Assembly: GCA_963822115.1 (NCBI GenBank)
Contig: CAWGGM010000009.1
Coordinates: 62,001 to 126,000 of the forward strand
Direction of reading: 5' to 3'
DNA: 64,000 nt
Origin: CAWDXG01 sp963822115
GTDB taxonomy: Bacteria > Myxococcota_A > Polyangia > Polyangiales > Polyangiaceae
Part shown: in pieces, positions 26,077 through 34,808 of the stretch
Layout: each line of letters starts with the position of its first letter
How positions within the stretch are numbered: the stretch's first letter is position 1
Position numbers and translations under genes: made by a program
The notes under the pieces: model-generated
Database searches by the model: none
Told to the model about the DNA's origin: nothing
Seen by the model: only the letters and a program-made list of their open reading frames with translations

Positions 26077-27432
26077 CTAGAAGCGCTGGCCTTCTGGAGC
26101 GCCCTTGAGCGGCGCGCCGCCCACGACGGGCACGTTGGGGATGGTCGCGGAGACCTTCTTGTAGAGCTTCTTCATCTGCTCGAACTTCGCCGGCTCCGCC
26201 TTGACCAGGTCGTGCTGCTCGGTCGGGTCCTTCTTCAGGTTGTAGAGCAGGTAGCGGGTGTCGTCGCCGAAGGCGAGCAGCTTGTAGCCCTTCCAGATCA
26301 GACCGCGGCGGCGATCCATCAGGTTGCAGCGCGGCAGATCGACGATCACCGGTCGCGGCGGCTCCGGCTTGCCGAACACCTCGGGCACGAGGCTCTTGCC
26401 GCGGAAGGGCGGGTCGGCCTTCACGCCCATCAGATCGGCAATCGTCGGCGCCAGATCGATGGCGCTGCGCGGCGTGGCCACGCGGTGGCCCGGCACACCG
26501 GGAACGCAGATGAACCACGGCACGTGCACCAGCATCTGCCACAGCTCGTAGCCGTGCCGGTACTGGTTGTGCACCCCGAAGCCCTCGCCGTGATCGGCGG
26601 TGATGATGAAGACGGTGTTTTTGCCCCAGGGCTTCTTCTTCGCCCAGTCGATCAGGTTGCCGACCCAGCGATCCGTGAAGTGCACCTCGTTGTCGTACAG
26701 GTCGCGGCGCGTGTTGCCGTAGTCCGGGTCCTCGGGGTGCTTGATGTAGACGTAGTGCGGATCGAGAAAGTGGAAGTAGGCGAAGAAGCGCTTGCCGTTC
26801 TTCTGGTCCACGTTCTTTGGATCCGACAGCATCTTCTTGGCGAGCTTGTTCAGCGCGGGGCTGGTGATGTTGTGCACGCCCGTCAGGTCGAGCTTGGTGC
26901 CCGGCAACAGCTCGTAGTCCTCGAATCCCTGGTTGAGACCGAAAGCAGGCAGGAAGTAGCCGTGGCCCTGGCCGGCCAGGGTGCGCATACCCGCCTTCTC
27001 GAGCCGCTCGCCGATGAACAGATTGCTCTTGAGCCAGGTCGTGAAGAAGTAGCCGTTGCGCTTCATCTCGCTCGGGTACTTGCCGACCAGCGCAGGCGCG
27101 ACCGACTTCGCCGTGTAGCTCGATAGCGAATAGGCCTGCGTGTAGTCCGTGCACTTCTTCTCGAAGGCCGTCAGCCACGGCGCGATCTGCCGCTTGTAGC
27201 CGGTCCACGGCATGTCGGCGCGCAGCGCGTCGATCATGATCAGCACCACGTTGTACGGGCGGTCCGGAACGGGCCCGCGCGGCTTCTGCGCGCGCTTCAT
27301 CTCCGGGACGCTCGGCGCAGCGGATGGAAGATCCGGGGTCGCGCTGGTGTCATCCCCGCGAGCGGAGTCGTGATGCGAACACCCGCCCGCGAGGACGAGC
27401 AGCGTCAGCAGGGCTGCGAGTCGACCAAACAT
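26077..27432 (-). CDS. Alkaline-phosphatase/sulfatase-fold lipoprotein without the formylglycine motif
   Basis: This protein of about 451 residues belongs to the sulfatase/alkaline phosphatase superfamily. A lipobox (LLVLAGGC) anchors it to a membrane. Metal-binding segments are NVVLIMIDALRADM at the start and ITADHGEGFGVHNQYRHG later. Between them, where sulfatases carry C/S-x-P-x-R for formylglycine, it reads SLSSYTAKSVAPALVGKYPS, with no Cys, Pro or Arg in the right places. It is therefore probably a phosphotransferase or phosphatase using Thr or Ser, or a non-catalytic relative. The start at 27432 gives a clean signal peptide; an ATG at 27459 is also possible. Confidence 0.78.
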   Translation of the reverse strand: MFGRLAALLTLLVLAGGCSHHDSARGDDTSATPDLPSAAPSVPEMKRAQKPRGPVPDRPYNVVLIMIDALRADMPWTGYKRQIAPWLTAFEKKCTDYTQAYSLSSYTAKSVAPALVGKYPSEMKRNGYFFTTWLKSNLFIGERLEKAGMRTLAGQGHGYFLPAFGLNQGFEDYELLPGTKLDLTGVHNITSPALNKLAKKMLSDPKNVDQKNGKRFFAYFHFLDPHYVYIKHPEDPDYGNTRRDLYDNEVHFTDRWVGNLIDWAKKKPWGKNTVFIITADHGEGFGVHNQYRHGYELWQMLVHVPWFICVPGVPGHRVATPRSAIDLAPTIADLMGVKADPPFRGKSLVPEVFGKPEPPRPVIVDLPRCNLMDRRRGLIWKGYKLLAFGDDTRYLLYNLKKDPTEQHDLVKAEPAKFEQMKKLYKKVSATIPNVPVVGGAPLKGAPEGQRF

Positions 27433-27527
27433 CCAGGGGAGTCCCCGGCTGCGGGGCACCCACCCGGAGCACCTACCGGAGCTGCCCTCTGGTTACCGTC
27501 CCGGACTGGTCATGTCACGGCCAAGGC

Positions 27528-27570
27528 CGATTTTGTGGCAAAATGCCACAAAATCGTGCCATTTTGCCAC
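27528..27570. repeat. 13-bp perfect stem plus second related palindrome
   Basis: CGATTTTGTGGCA (27528-27540) and TGCCACAAAATCG (27544-27556) form a 13-pair stem with an AAA loop. Directly after it, GTGCCATTTTGCCAC (27556-27570) is a second imperfect palindrome that repeats the core TGGCAAAATG in inverted orientation. The AT-rich composition stands out from its surroundings. It lies 8 bases past the yceI stop and upstream of the sulfatase-fold gene. It could be the yceI terminator, an operator pair for the downstream gene, or both. Confidence 0.6.
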
Positions 27571-27577
27571 AATCTGC

Positions 27578-28126
27578 TCACTGGGCGGCCTTCGCCTGGT
27601 TCTCCTGCGCTGCAGAAACCACGACCTCGGTCTCGATCTCGACCTTGATCTCCTCGCCGATCAGCACACCACCGGTCTCGAGCGCCTGGTTCCAGGTCAG
27701 CCCGAAGTCCTTGCGGTTGACGGTCGCACGCGCGGCGAAGCCCATGCGCTGGTTTCCCCACGGATCCTTGCCGGAGCCGAGTGCCTCGACCTCGAGCGTC
27801 ACCGGACGGGTCGTGCCGCGAATCGTCAGATCGCCCTGCACGCGATAGTCGCTGCCCGCCTTCTCGACGCTGCGACTCGAAAAGCTGATGTGCGGATGCT
27901 TCTCGACATCGAGGAAGTCCGCGGAGCGCAGGTGGTTGTCGCGGTCGGCGACGCCCGTGTCGATGCTGGCTGCCTCGATCGTCGCCTGCACGCGGGAGCG
28001 GGTCAGGTCCTCCGGGTCGAGGTCCAGTTCTGCACTCCAATCGCCGAAGTTGCCGCGCACCTTTGCGAACATCATGTGGCGGACAGAGAACTGGATGGCC
28101 GAATGGGCCCGATCGATATTGCTCAT
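27578..28126 (-). CDS. yceI: YceI-family lipid-binding protein
   Basis: This is a 182-residue YceI-family protein, a lipocalin-like beta-barrel that binds isoprenoid lipids. The start at 28126 has a perfect AGGAGG seven bases upstream. Family features include IDRAHSAIQFSVRHMMFAKVRG near the N-terminus, ASIDTGVADRDNHLRSADFLDVEKHP, ISFSS, GDLTIRGTTRPVTLEVE and GFAARATVNRKDFGLTWN. No signal peptide is present, so this member appears cytoplasmic, unlike E. coli YceI. The desaturase gene lies upstream on the same strand, separated by a hairpin. Confidence 0.9.
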   Translation of the reverse strand: MSNIDRAHSAIQFSVRHMMFAKVRGNFGDWSAELDLDPEDLTRSRVQATIEAASIDTGVADRDNHLRSADFLDVEKHPHISFSSRSVEKAGSDYRVQGDLTIRGTTRPVTLEVEALGSGKDPWGNQRMGFAARATVNRKDFGLTWNQALETGGVLIGEEIKVEIETEVVVSAAQENQAKAAQ

Positions 28127-28225
28127 GGGAAATCCTCCTGGGAATCCGGCGCGCTCGTCGCGCGCCGTCGATATCCCCAAGATGGGATTGTCCCCGTCCG
28201 CAAACTAGTGGTCAGAACTTGAATT

Positions 28226-28249
28226 CACTGTTCCGGTACAGGAACAGTG
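28226..28249. terminator. Hairpin between desaturase and yceI
   Basis: CACTGTTCC (28226-28234) and GGAACAGTG (28241-28249) are perfectly complementary with a six-base loop. It lies just after the desaturase stop on the minus strand and about 100 bases before the yceI start. No T-run follows; it may be a terminator or a binding site. Confidence 0.45.
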
Positions 28250-28259
28250 GCTGCGGCCG

Positions 28260-29045
28260 TCAACTCGAGGGCAACGCCGGCGCCGCCGGGGCGCGCCCGG
28301 AAGGGTAGCGCATGCGCTGCGCACCGCTCATGTCGATGATCCCGACGAGAGCCATCAGCCGCATCACCTGGTAGGCCGGGTCCAGCTCGAAGCGGCGCGC
28401 CGCGAAGTTCGGGCTCATGCCGAACTTGTGGTGGTTGTTCTGGAACAGCTCGCCCAGCGTGACGAAGTCGAACACCAGCGTGTTGAGCGACCTGTCGCCG
28501 TTGTCGAAGTTCCGGTAGCCGTACTTGTGACCGCACCAGTTGACGATGGCGCCGTGGATGGGGCCCATCACGAAGTGCATCGGCAAGAGCAGGAACAGCC
28601 ACGGTGAGGTCGCGAACTTCACGTAGAAGGCCGTGTAGGCGCCGATCCAGAGCAGCCGCATCACCCAGCTCTGGCCCAACCGGTCGATGAGCGGCCACTC
28701 CGGCGTGCCGCCGTCGAAGCGCGGCTCGGGAGCGACGCGACCGTAGGCGTAGTCGTCGTACGTGTGCTTCGTCGCCAGCATCATGCTCAGCGCATTGCCG
28801 AAGTTCCACGGCGAGTGCGGGTCGCGCTCGGTGTCGCTGTAGGCGTGGTGCATGCGGTGCAGGATCGCGTAGCCCCGCGGCGAGAGGAAGCTCGACCCCT
28901 GCGCCAGATATGTGCACAGGTGGAAGAACCGTTCCCAACGCTTCGACATGCTGAACTGGCGGTGCGCTCCGTACCGGTGCAGGAAGAAGGTCTGGAAGAA
29001 CACCGACAGCTGCCAGTGCAGAACGAAGAAGACCAGCACGATCAT
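28260..29045 (-). CDS. Fatty acid (acyl-CoA type) desaturase
   Basis: This is an integral-membrane di-iron fatty acid desaturase of 261 residues. The three histidine boxes are present in order: HRYGAH (about residue 23), HRMHHAYSDTERDPHSP, and NNHHKFGMSPNFAARRFELD. Hydrophobic segments between them match the four-helix topology of stearoyl-CoA-type desaturases. The protein begins very shortly before the first box, as in short bacterial members of the group. The ATG at 29045 has no obvious ribosome-binding site. It probably adjusts membrane fluidity. Confidence 0.88.
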   Translation of the reverse strand: MIVLVFFVLHWQLSVFFQTFFLHRYGAHRQFSMSKRWERFFHLCTYLAQGSSFLSPRGYAILHRMHHAYSDTERDPHSPWNFGNALSMMLATKHTYDDYAYGRVAPEPRFDGGTPEWPLIDRLGQSWVMRLLWIGAYTAFYVKFATSPWLFLLLPMHFVMGPIHGAIVNWCGHKYGYRNFDNGDRSLNTLVFDFVTLGELFQNNHHKFGMSPNFAARRFELDPAYQVMRLMALVGIIDMSGAQRMRYPSGRAPAAPALPSS

Positions 29046-29182
29046 CGCGGTTCAGGGTAGCCAGCGGCCCTGACGTTACCTGTCATGCTTCCGTCATTTC
29101 AGTTGGGGCTTCCGGGCCGCTCCCGGCTATAACCGGCACGAAAGCCTGCGGCGCGCCGCCGAGACGAGCAGGCCCCCGATAT

Positions 29183-30934
29183 ATGCTGACCTATCTACGT
29201 ATCCGCGGCCTCGCCCTGCTCGACGATGTCACGCTGGAGCTGTCGCCCGGGCTCAACGTCCTCACCGGCGAGACCGGCGCCGGAAAATCGATCATCGTGG
29301 ACGCACTGACGCTGCTGCGCGGCGCGCGGGGGCGCGCGGAGCTGGTACGAGCCGGCGCGGACGCTGCATGCGTCGACGCGCAGTTCGATCTCGGTCCCGA
29401 CACGGCCGCACGCGTGGGCGGGGTGCTGGCCGATCGCGGCATCCCGGACGACGACTCCTCGGCGCTGGTGCTGTCCCGCGTGGTGCCCGTTTCGGGGCGC
29501 GGCCGCAGTTTCGCCCAGGCCCAACTCACGACGCAGGGCGTACTCGGCGAGCTGGGCGAGCACCTCATCGACATCTGCAGCCAGCACGAACACCACTCGC
29601 TCACGCACGTCGCCCGCCACCTCGAGTTGCTCGACGGCTACGCGAAGCTGGAGAGCGCACTCGACGACTACCGGAAGCAGTACGACGACTGGCAGAGCAG
29701 AGTGGTGGCGCTCGAGGAGCTCAGGGCGCGCACCGCCGAGGGCGCGCAGCGCGCCGACTATCTGCGCTTCCAGATCGACGAGCTCGAACGAGTCGCGCCG
29801 GAGCCGGGCGAATACGAGGCACTCGAGCGACGCGTCGCCTTGCTTCGCGACGTGCAGCACTGGGCGCTGTTCGCCGAGGAGGCGCAGGACGCACTGTACG
29901 AAGCCGAGGACTCGGTCGCCGGCAGGCTGGGAGCACTCTGCGAGCGGGCCCGACGCGGCGCCGAGCAGTCCGAGCGCTTGCGCGCTATCGCCGCGGAGCT
30001 CGACAGCGCGCGCATTGCCAGCGAGGAAGCCGCCCGGCTCGCAGCTGGCCTGGTCAAGGAGCTGGAGATCGAACCCGGCGAGCTCGACCAGGTCGAGGAG
30101 CGCATGCACCAGCTCGAGTCACTGCGCCGCAAGCACGGGGTGGAACCCGACGAGCTCGCCGAGCGGCTCGACGCGATGCGGGACGAGCTCGACACGCTGG
30201 ACAATGCCGAACAGCGCCTGACCAGCCTCGAGCAGGATGCGGCGCGCCTTCGTGCCACCTGCGTCGAGCTCGCGCGCGGGCTCGGCGAGCAGCGCCGTCG
30301 CGCCGCTGGCGGCCTGGCGCGGGCGCTCGAGGCGGAGCTGGAGGCGCTACACGTGCCGGGCGCGCGGCTCGAGGCGCGGGTGCAGGCGCTTCCCGACGCG
30401 GAACCGGGCCCGCGCGGGCTGGATCGGGTCGAGTTCCTGTTCTCCGCCAATCCGGGTGAGCCGCCCGCACCGCTCGAGCGGGTCGCATCGGGCGGCGAGC
30501 TTTCGCGGGTGCTGCTGGCAGTGAAGAACGTACTGTCCGGGGACGATCGCGTTGCCACCTACGTGTTCGACGAGGTCGACGCCGGCGTGGGCGGCGCCGT
30601 GGCGCAGGCTATCGGCCTCAGGCTGGGGCACGCCGCGCGGGACCACCAGGTGCTGTGCATCACGCACCTGCCGCAGATCGCAGCCTTCGCCGATGCCCAT
30701 TTCCGGGTCGAGAAGCGCACCGAGGCAGGTCGCACGACCACCAGTGTCGTACAGCTCTCGCGCGAGGAGCGCGTGGAGGAGCTGGCGCGGATGCTCGGAG
30801 GGGCACGGGTGACGCGGAGCGCTCGAGAGCACGCGCGGCAGCTGGTCGTGGAGGCCGAGGCCGCGCTGGCAGACCGGGTGGCAGCGCCCGCCCGCCGACG
30901 CCCGCAGAAACGAGCGCGCAGCTCGACCGGGTAG
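29183..30934 (+). CDS. recN: DNA repair protein RecN
   Basis: RecN is an SMC-like ATPase in double-strand break repair. Walker A is at residues 29-36 (GETGAGKS). A long, charged coiled-coil-rich middle follows. The C-terminal ATPase lobe has the signature RVASGGELSRVLLAVKN, Walker B TYVFDEVDAGVGG and CITHLPQIAAFADAHFRVEK. The 583 residues are near the usual length. A -10-like TATAAC at 29128-29133 may belong to its promoter; no clear LexA box is seen. No ribosome-binding site is obvious before the ATG. Confidence 0.95.
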   Translation: MLTYLRIRGLALLDDVTLELSPGLNVLTGETGAGKSIIVDALTLLRGARGRAELVRAGADAACVDAQFDLGPDTAARVGGVLADRGIPDDDSSALVLSRVVPVSGRGRSFAQAQLTTQGVLGELGEHLIDICSQHEHHSLTHVARHLELLDGYAKLESALDDYRKQYDDWQSRVVALEELRARTAEGAQRADYLRFQIDELERVAPEPGEYEALERRVALLRDVQHWALFAEEAQDALYEAEDSVAGRLGALCERARRGAEQSERLRAIAAELDSARIASEEAARLAAGLVKELEIEPGELDQVEERMHQLESLRRKHGVEPDELAERLDAMRDELDTLDNAEQRLTSLEQDAARLRATCVELARGLGEQRRRAAGGLARALEAELEALHVPGARLEARVQALPDAEPGPRGLDRVEFLFSANPGEPPAPLERVASGGELSRVLLAVKNVLSGDDRVATYVFDEVDAGVGGAVAQAIGLRLGHAARDHQVLCITHLPQIAAFADAHFRVEKRTEAGRTTTSVVQLSREERVEELARMLGGARVTRSAREHARQLVVEAEAALADRVAAPARRRPQKRARSSTG

Positions 30935-31036
30935 TAGCGACGCCGCCGCCGGGTCTCCTGCCTGACATTCGTCAGCTGGGCCTAGTATCTCCGTTTACAC
31001 CGAAGGCACGGCAGTTCATCCTTAGGTAGTTTCCGT

Positions 31037-31666
31037 ATGACTGCCTACTGGCTTGAATACCGCGGAGTCGCCCACCCGCTCCTGCGCCGGGAGACCCTGC
31101 TCGGTCGCAGCGAGGAGTGCACGATCTACCTGCCGCACTCGCAGGTCTCCCGGATCCACGCGGTCGTACGGCTGACGCCTCACGGCGTGGAACTGGTCGA
31201 CCTCGGCAGCATGAACGGCACGCGCCTCAACGGCGAGAAGCTGCGGGGCCCCGAGCGGCTCGGCGACGGCGACCTGATCCGCATCGGCGCCGAGGAGCTG
31301 GTCGTGCGCGCGGACACGAAGAAATCGGCCCCGCCGCGTCCGCCCTCGGCGGCGGCCGTCGCGGCTTCCACCGAGCCCGCGGATCACGAGCGCGCCGCGC
31401 TCGACGCGCTGGAGCTGGCCGAAGCGGTGTTGGGCAGCCCCGAAGGCGCGGAACGCCCCCAGGAAACGGCGCACACGGTTCGCGCACTGCTCGACGAGGC
31501 TCTGGGCAAGCTGGCGCGCGAGACCCAGCCACTGGATCGGGAAACGGCTTCGCGCATCGCCCGCACGGCCGACGGCGCTGCGACCCGCAGCGCCGGTGCG
31601 GCGGACATGGCCAGCTGGCTCGACGAAGTTGCCTCGCAGGTGCGGCAGCTGATGGGCCAGGTCTGA
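31037..31666 (+). CDS. FHA-domain protein
   Basis: This 209-residue cytoplasmic protein has an N-terminal forkhead-associated domain that binds phosphothreonine. The domain core reads LLGRSEECTIYLPHSQVSRIHAVV, then LGSMNGTRLNGEKL and GDGDLIRIGAEELVV, with the conserved Gly-Arg, Ser-Arg-His and Asn-Gly-Thr residues. After about residue 100 comes an Ala-rich helical region without known domain. It could act with Ser/Thr kinases such as the one at 39266-41098. It lies between recN and the acyl-CoA synthetase gene on the same strand. Confidence 0.85.
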   Translation: MTAYWLEYRGVAHPLLRRETLLGRSEECTIYLPHSQVSRIHAVVRLTPHGVELVDLGSMNGTRLNGEKLRGPERLGDGDLIRIGAEELVVRADTKKSAPPRPPSAAAVAASTEPADHERAALDALELAEAVLGSPEGAERPQETAHTVRALLDEALGKLARETQPLDRETASRIARTADGAATRSAGAADMASWLDEVASQVRQLMGQV

Positions 31667-31789
31667 AACACCCCGATTTCGACCCTGGGGCGACGGCCCA
31701 GCTGGAATGACAGCCGGGGCTGGCCGTTGACCGTTTGTGGGCAGGACCCCACGCTGGCTCGAGAAGAGCGTCCCAGGAGGAATCGACCC

Positions 31790-33484
31790 ATGGCGGATTT
31801 GCACCAGAGCTACGTTTGCGGAGCGAGCCAGACCCCGCTGCGCTACCAGACCGTGGGGCAGGCATTCGACGAGGCAGCGGCAGCCTCCGGCGATCGGGAA
31901 GCGCTGGTCGTCCGCCACCAGGACGTGCGCTGGACGTACCGGGAGCTCGCGCGCCGCGTGGACGAGCTGGCGGCGGGACTGCTCGGTCTGGGACTGGAGC
32001 CGGGTGACCGCGTCGGCATCTGGTCTCCGAACTGTGCGGAGTGGGTGCTCACCCAGGTCGCCACCGCGAAGGCCGGACTGATCCTGGTCAACATCAATCC
32101 GGCCTACCGCATCTCCGAGCTGGAGTACGCGCTGTCCAAGGTCGGCTGCCGCGCACTGATCACTGCCGATCGCTTCAAGAGCAGCGACTACCTGGCGATG
32201 CTGCGCGAGCTTGCGCCCGAGCTCGACTCGGCGTCGCCTGGTCAGCTCCGGGCGAAGCGGCTACCCGACCTGCAGGCGGTGGCGCACATCGGCGAGGACC
32301 CGGTGCGAGGCATGCTCGCCTTCGACGACATCGCAGCCGCAGCCACCGACATCACGCGAAAGCGCGTGCGGGAGCTGGCAGCCCAGCTCGGTCCGGACGA
32401 CCCGATCAACATCCAGTTTACCAGCGGCACCACCGGCTACCCCAAGGGCGCCACGCTGACGCACTTCAACATCGTCAACAACGGTTTCTTCAGCGGCGAG
32501 GCCATGCGGCTCGGCGAGGAAGATCGGCTGTGCATCCCCGTGCCGCTCTATCACTGCTTCGGTATGGTGCTCGGCAATCTTGCGGCCATCACGCACGGCT
32601 CGACGATGGTCTATCCGGGGGAAGCCTTCGATCCACTGTCGGTGCTGGAGACGGTACAGCGCGAGCGCTGCACCGCGCTGCACGGCGTACCGACCATGTT
32701 CATCGCGGAGCTCGACCACCCCGAGTTCGAGCGCTTCGACCTGTCCACGCTGCGCACCGGCATCATGGCGGGCTCGCCCTGCCCGATCGAGGTGATGAAG
32801 CGCGTGATCGACCGCATGCACATGGCGGAGGTGACGATCGCGTACGGCATGACCGAGACCAGCCCGGTCAGCTTCCAGAGCAGCACGGACGATCCGCTGG
32901 AGCTCAGGGTGTCCACCGTGGGGCGGATCCATCCGCACGTCGAGGTCAAGATCGTCGATCTGGAAGGCCGCGTGGTGCCGCCCGGCGAGCGCGGCGAGCT
33001 CCTGACGCGCGGCTACTCCGTGATGCGCGGCTACTGGAACGACGAGGAGCGCACACGCGAGGCCATCGACGCGGCCGGCTGGATGCACACCGGTGACCTG
33101 GCCACGCTCGACGCGCAGGGCTACTGCAACATCGTCGGGCGGCTGAAGGACATGGTGATCCGCGGCGGCGAGAACGTCTACCCGCGCGAGATCGAGGAAT
33201 TTCTGTACCGGCACCCGAAGGTGCAGGACGTCCAGGTATTCGGCCTGCCGGACCAGAAGTACGGCGAGGAGCTGTGCGCCTGGATCCAGCTACGCGAGGG
33301 GGCGTCGGTCACCGAGGACGAGATCAAGGAGTTTTGTCGCGGTCAGATCGCGCACTACAAGGTGCCCCGCTATGTGCGCTTCGTGACGGAGTTTCCGATG
33401 ACCGTTACAGGAAAGATGCAGAAGTTCGTGATGCGCGAACGCATGATCCACGATCTCGGACTCGAGGAAACGAAGACGGCCTGA
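31790..33484 (+). CDS. AMP-forming acyl-CoA synthetase
   Basis: This is a 564-residue member of the ANL adenylating superfamily that activates a carboxylic acid, probably a fatty acid, to its CoA thioester. The ATP-binding motif QFTSGTTGYPKGATLTH is intact. ITIAYGMTETSP-like sequence (VTIAYGMTETSPVSFQS), GWMHTGDLATLDAQGY and the C-terminal VRFVTEFPMTVTGKMQKFVMRE with the catalytic Lys follow. The start at 31790 is set by AGGAGG ten bases before the ATG. Relatives include medium- and long-chain acyl-CoA synthetases of FadD type; chain length cannot be told. Confidence 0.9.
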   Translation: MADLHQSYVCGASQTPLRYQTVGQAFDEAAAASGDREALVVRHQDVRWTYRELARRVDELAAGLLGLGLEPGDRVGIWSPNCAEWVLTQVATAKAGLILVNINPAYRISELEYALSKVGCRALITADRFKSSDYLAMLRELAPELDSASPGQLRAKRLPDLQAVAHIGEDPVRGMLAFDDIAAAATDITRKRVRELAAQLGPDDPINIQFTSGTTGYPKGATLTHFNIVNNGFFSGEAMRLGEEDRLCIPVPLYHCFGMVLGNLAAITHGSTMVYPGEAFDPLSVLETVQRERCTALHGVPTMFIAELDHPEFERFDLSTLRTGIMAGSPCPIEVMKRVIDRMHMAEVTIAYGMTETSPVSFQSSTDDPLELRVSTVGRIHPHVEVKIVDLEGRVVPPGERGELLTRGYSVMRGYWNDEERTREAIDAAGWMHTGDLATLDAQGYCNIVGRLKDMVIRGGENVYPREIEEFLYRHPKVQDVQVFGLPDQKYGEELCAWIQLREGASVTEDEIKEFCRGQIAHYKVPRYVRFVTEFPMTVTGKMQKFVMRERMIHDLGLEETKTA

Positions 33485-33528
33485 AGCCGGGGCTGGCCAA
33501 GCCGCCCAGGCTGGGGGAATATCCAGAC

Positions 33529-33628
33529 GGAAGCGCTCGGTATGCTGGTGCAGCCCCCGGTCTTCAAAACCGGTGTGGGGCGGGTTCGACCCGTCCCAGG
33601 CGAGTTCGATTCTCGTGCGCTTCCGCCA
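33529..33628 (+). tRNA. selC: tRNA-Sec (selenocysteine, anticodon TCA)
   Basis: This 100-base sequence folds as selenocysteine tRNA. The acceptor stem has eight pairs (GGAAGCGC with GCGCTTCC at 33617-33624) followed by an encoded GCCA end. The anticodon stem is CCGGT/ACCGG with loop CTTCAAA, giving anticodon TCA at 33564-33566. A long extra arm (about 33574-33600) and a T arm with GTTCGATTC follow. Both the eight-pair acceptor stem and the UCA anticodon are specific to tRNA-Sec. selB starts 1.2 kb downstream on the same strand and selA lies at 49.8 kb, which confirms the assignment. Confidence 0.95.
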
Positions 33629-33647
33629 CGCCGAGGGGATCGCGACA

Positions 33648-34772
33648 ATGGCCAGGTCGAAGAGCGTCCAGCGTCTGTACGACAACCTGCAGGGCGAACG
33701 CGACAGCGCGGCACTGTACCGCGCGCTCGCCGATATCGAGCCCGACGAGCAGCTGTCGCGGGTGTACGCGCGCCTGGCCAGCGTGGAGGAAGCGCACGCC
33801 GACTTCTGGCGCGGAAAGCTGGAGAAGAGCGGCGCGAAGCTGCCGCGCGCGGGCATCGGCTGGCGCACCCGGCTGTTGATCAGGCTGGCCCGGCGCTTCG
33901 GGCCGGGGCTGGTGCTGCCGACGGTGCGCACGCTCGAGAAGATCGACAGCGGGCGCTACGACACGCAGGCGGACGCACGCCAGGCCGGCATGCCCGCAGC
34001 AGAGCAGTCGCACGCTAGATTGCTCGATGCGCTGCAGGGAGGGCCCGGCGTCAGCGGCGGCACGATCTCGCGGCTTGAAGGCAGGCATCGGGCCACCGGC
34101 GGCAACGCACTGCGCGCGGCGGTGCTCGGACTGAACGACGGTCTGGTCTCGAATCTGAGCCTGGTGATGGCCGCAGCGGGCGCGGCCTTCGCGGAGCGTG
34201 GCGTGCTCATCACGGGCATCGCCGGGCTACTCGCCGGCTCGTGTTCGATGGCCATGGGCGAGTGGCTCAGCGTGCAGAGCTCGCGCGAGCTGTACGAAAA
34301 GCAGATCGCGACCGAAAAGGCCGAGCTATCCGCGGTCCCCGACGAGGAGAAGGAAGAGCTCGTGCTCATCTACCAGACGAAGGGGCTGAGCGAAGAGCAG
34401 GCGCGAAGCGTGGCGGAACGCGTCATGCAGGACCCGGCACAGGCGCTCGACACGCTGGCCCGCGAGGAGCTCGGCATCGATCCCAAGCAGCTCGGCGGCT
34501 CCGCCGCGACAGCGGCGATCACGTCGTTCCTGCTGTTCTGTCTCGGCGCGATCGTACCGGTCGCGCCCTATTTCGTGCTGTCGCGCCAGGCAGCGGTAGT
34601 CGCCAGCATCGCGCTCAGCAGCGCAGCGCTGTTCGCCACCGGCGCGGCGATCACGCTCTTCACCGGTCGCAGCGTGCTGTTCAGCGGCAGCCGGCAACTC
34701 TTCATCGGCCTGTGCGCTGCAGGCGTCACCTTCGGTATCGGGCACCTGCTCGGCGTGTCGCTGGGCGGCTAG
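33648..34772 (+). CDS. VIT1/CCC1-family transporter with ferritin-like N-terminus
   Basis: This 374-residue protein joins a ferritin-like (rubrerythrin-type) domain (about residues 1-150; LADIEPDEQLSRVYARLASVEEAHADFWRG) to a VIT1/CCC1 membrane transporter domain. That domain opens with RAAVLGLNDGLVSNLSLVMA and has five helices. VIT proteins move iron or manganese across membranes, and ferritin-like fusions are known in bacteria. The ATG follows GAGGGG and lies only 19 bases after the tRNA-Sec 3' end, so the two may be co-transcribed. A functional link to selenium is not established. Confidence 0.85.
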   Translation: MARSKSVQRLYDNLQGERDSAALYRALADIEPDEQLSRVYARLASVEEAHADFWRGKLEKSGAKLPRAGIGWRTRLLIRLARRFGPGLVLPTVRTLEKIDSGRYDTQADARQAGMPAAEQSHARLLDALQGGPGVSGGTISRLEGRHRATGGNALRAAVLGLNDGLVSNLSLVMAAAGAAFAERGVLITGIAGLLAGSCSMAMGEWLSVQSSRELYEKQIATEKAELSAVPDEEKEELVLIYQTKGLSEEQARSVAERVMQDPAQALDTLAREELGIDPKQLGGSAATAAITSFLLFCLGAIVPVAPYFVLSRQAAVVASIALSSAALFATGAAITLFTGRSVLFSGSRQLFIGLCAAGVTFGIGHLLGVSLGG

Positions 34773-34808
34773 CCTGGAGCCGACAAGGGCGTGCTAGCCT
34801 AGCCGCGC

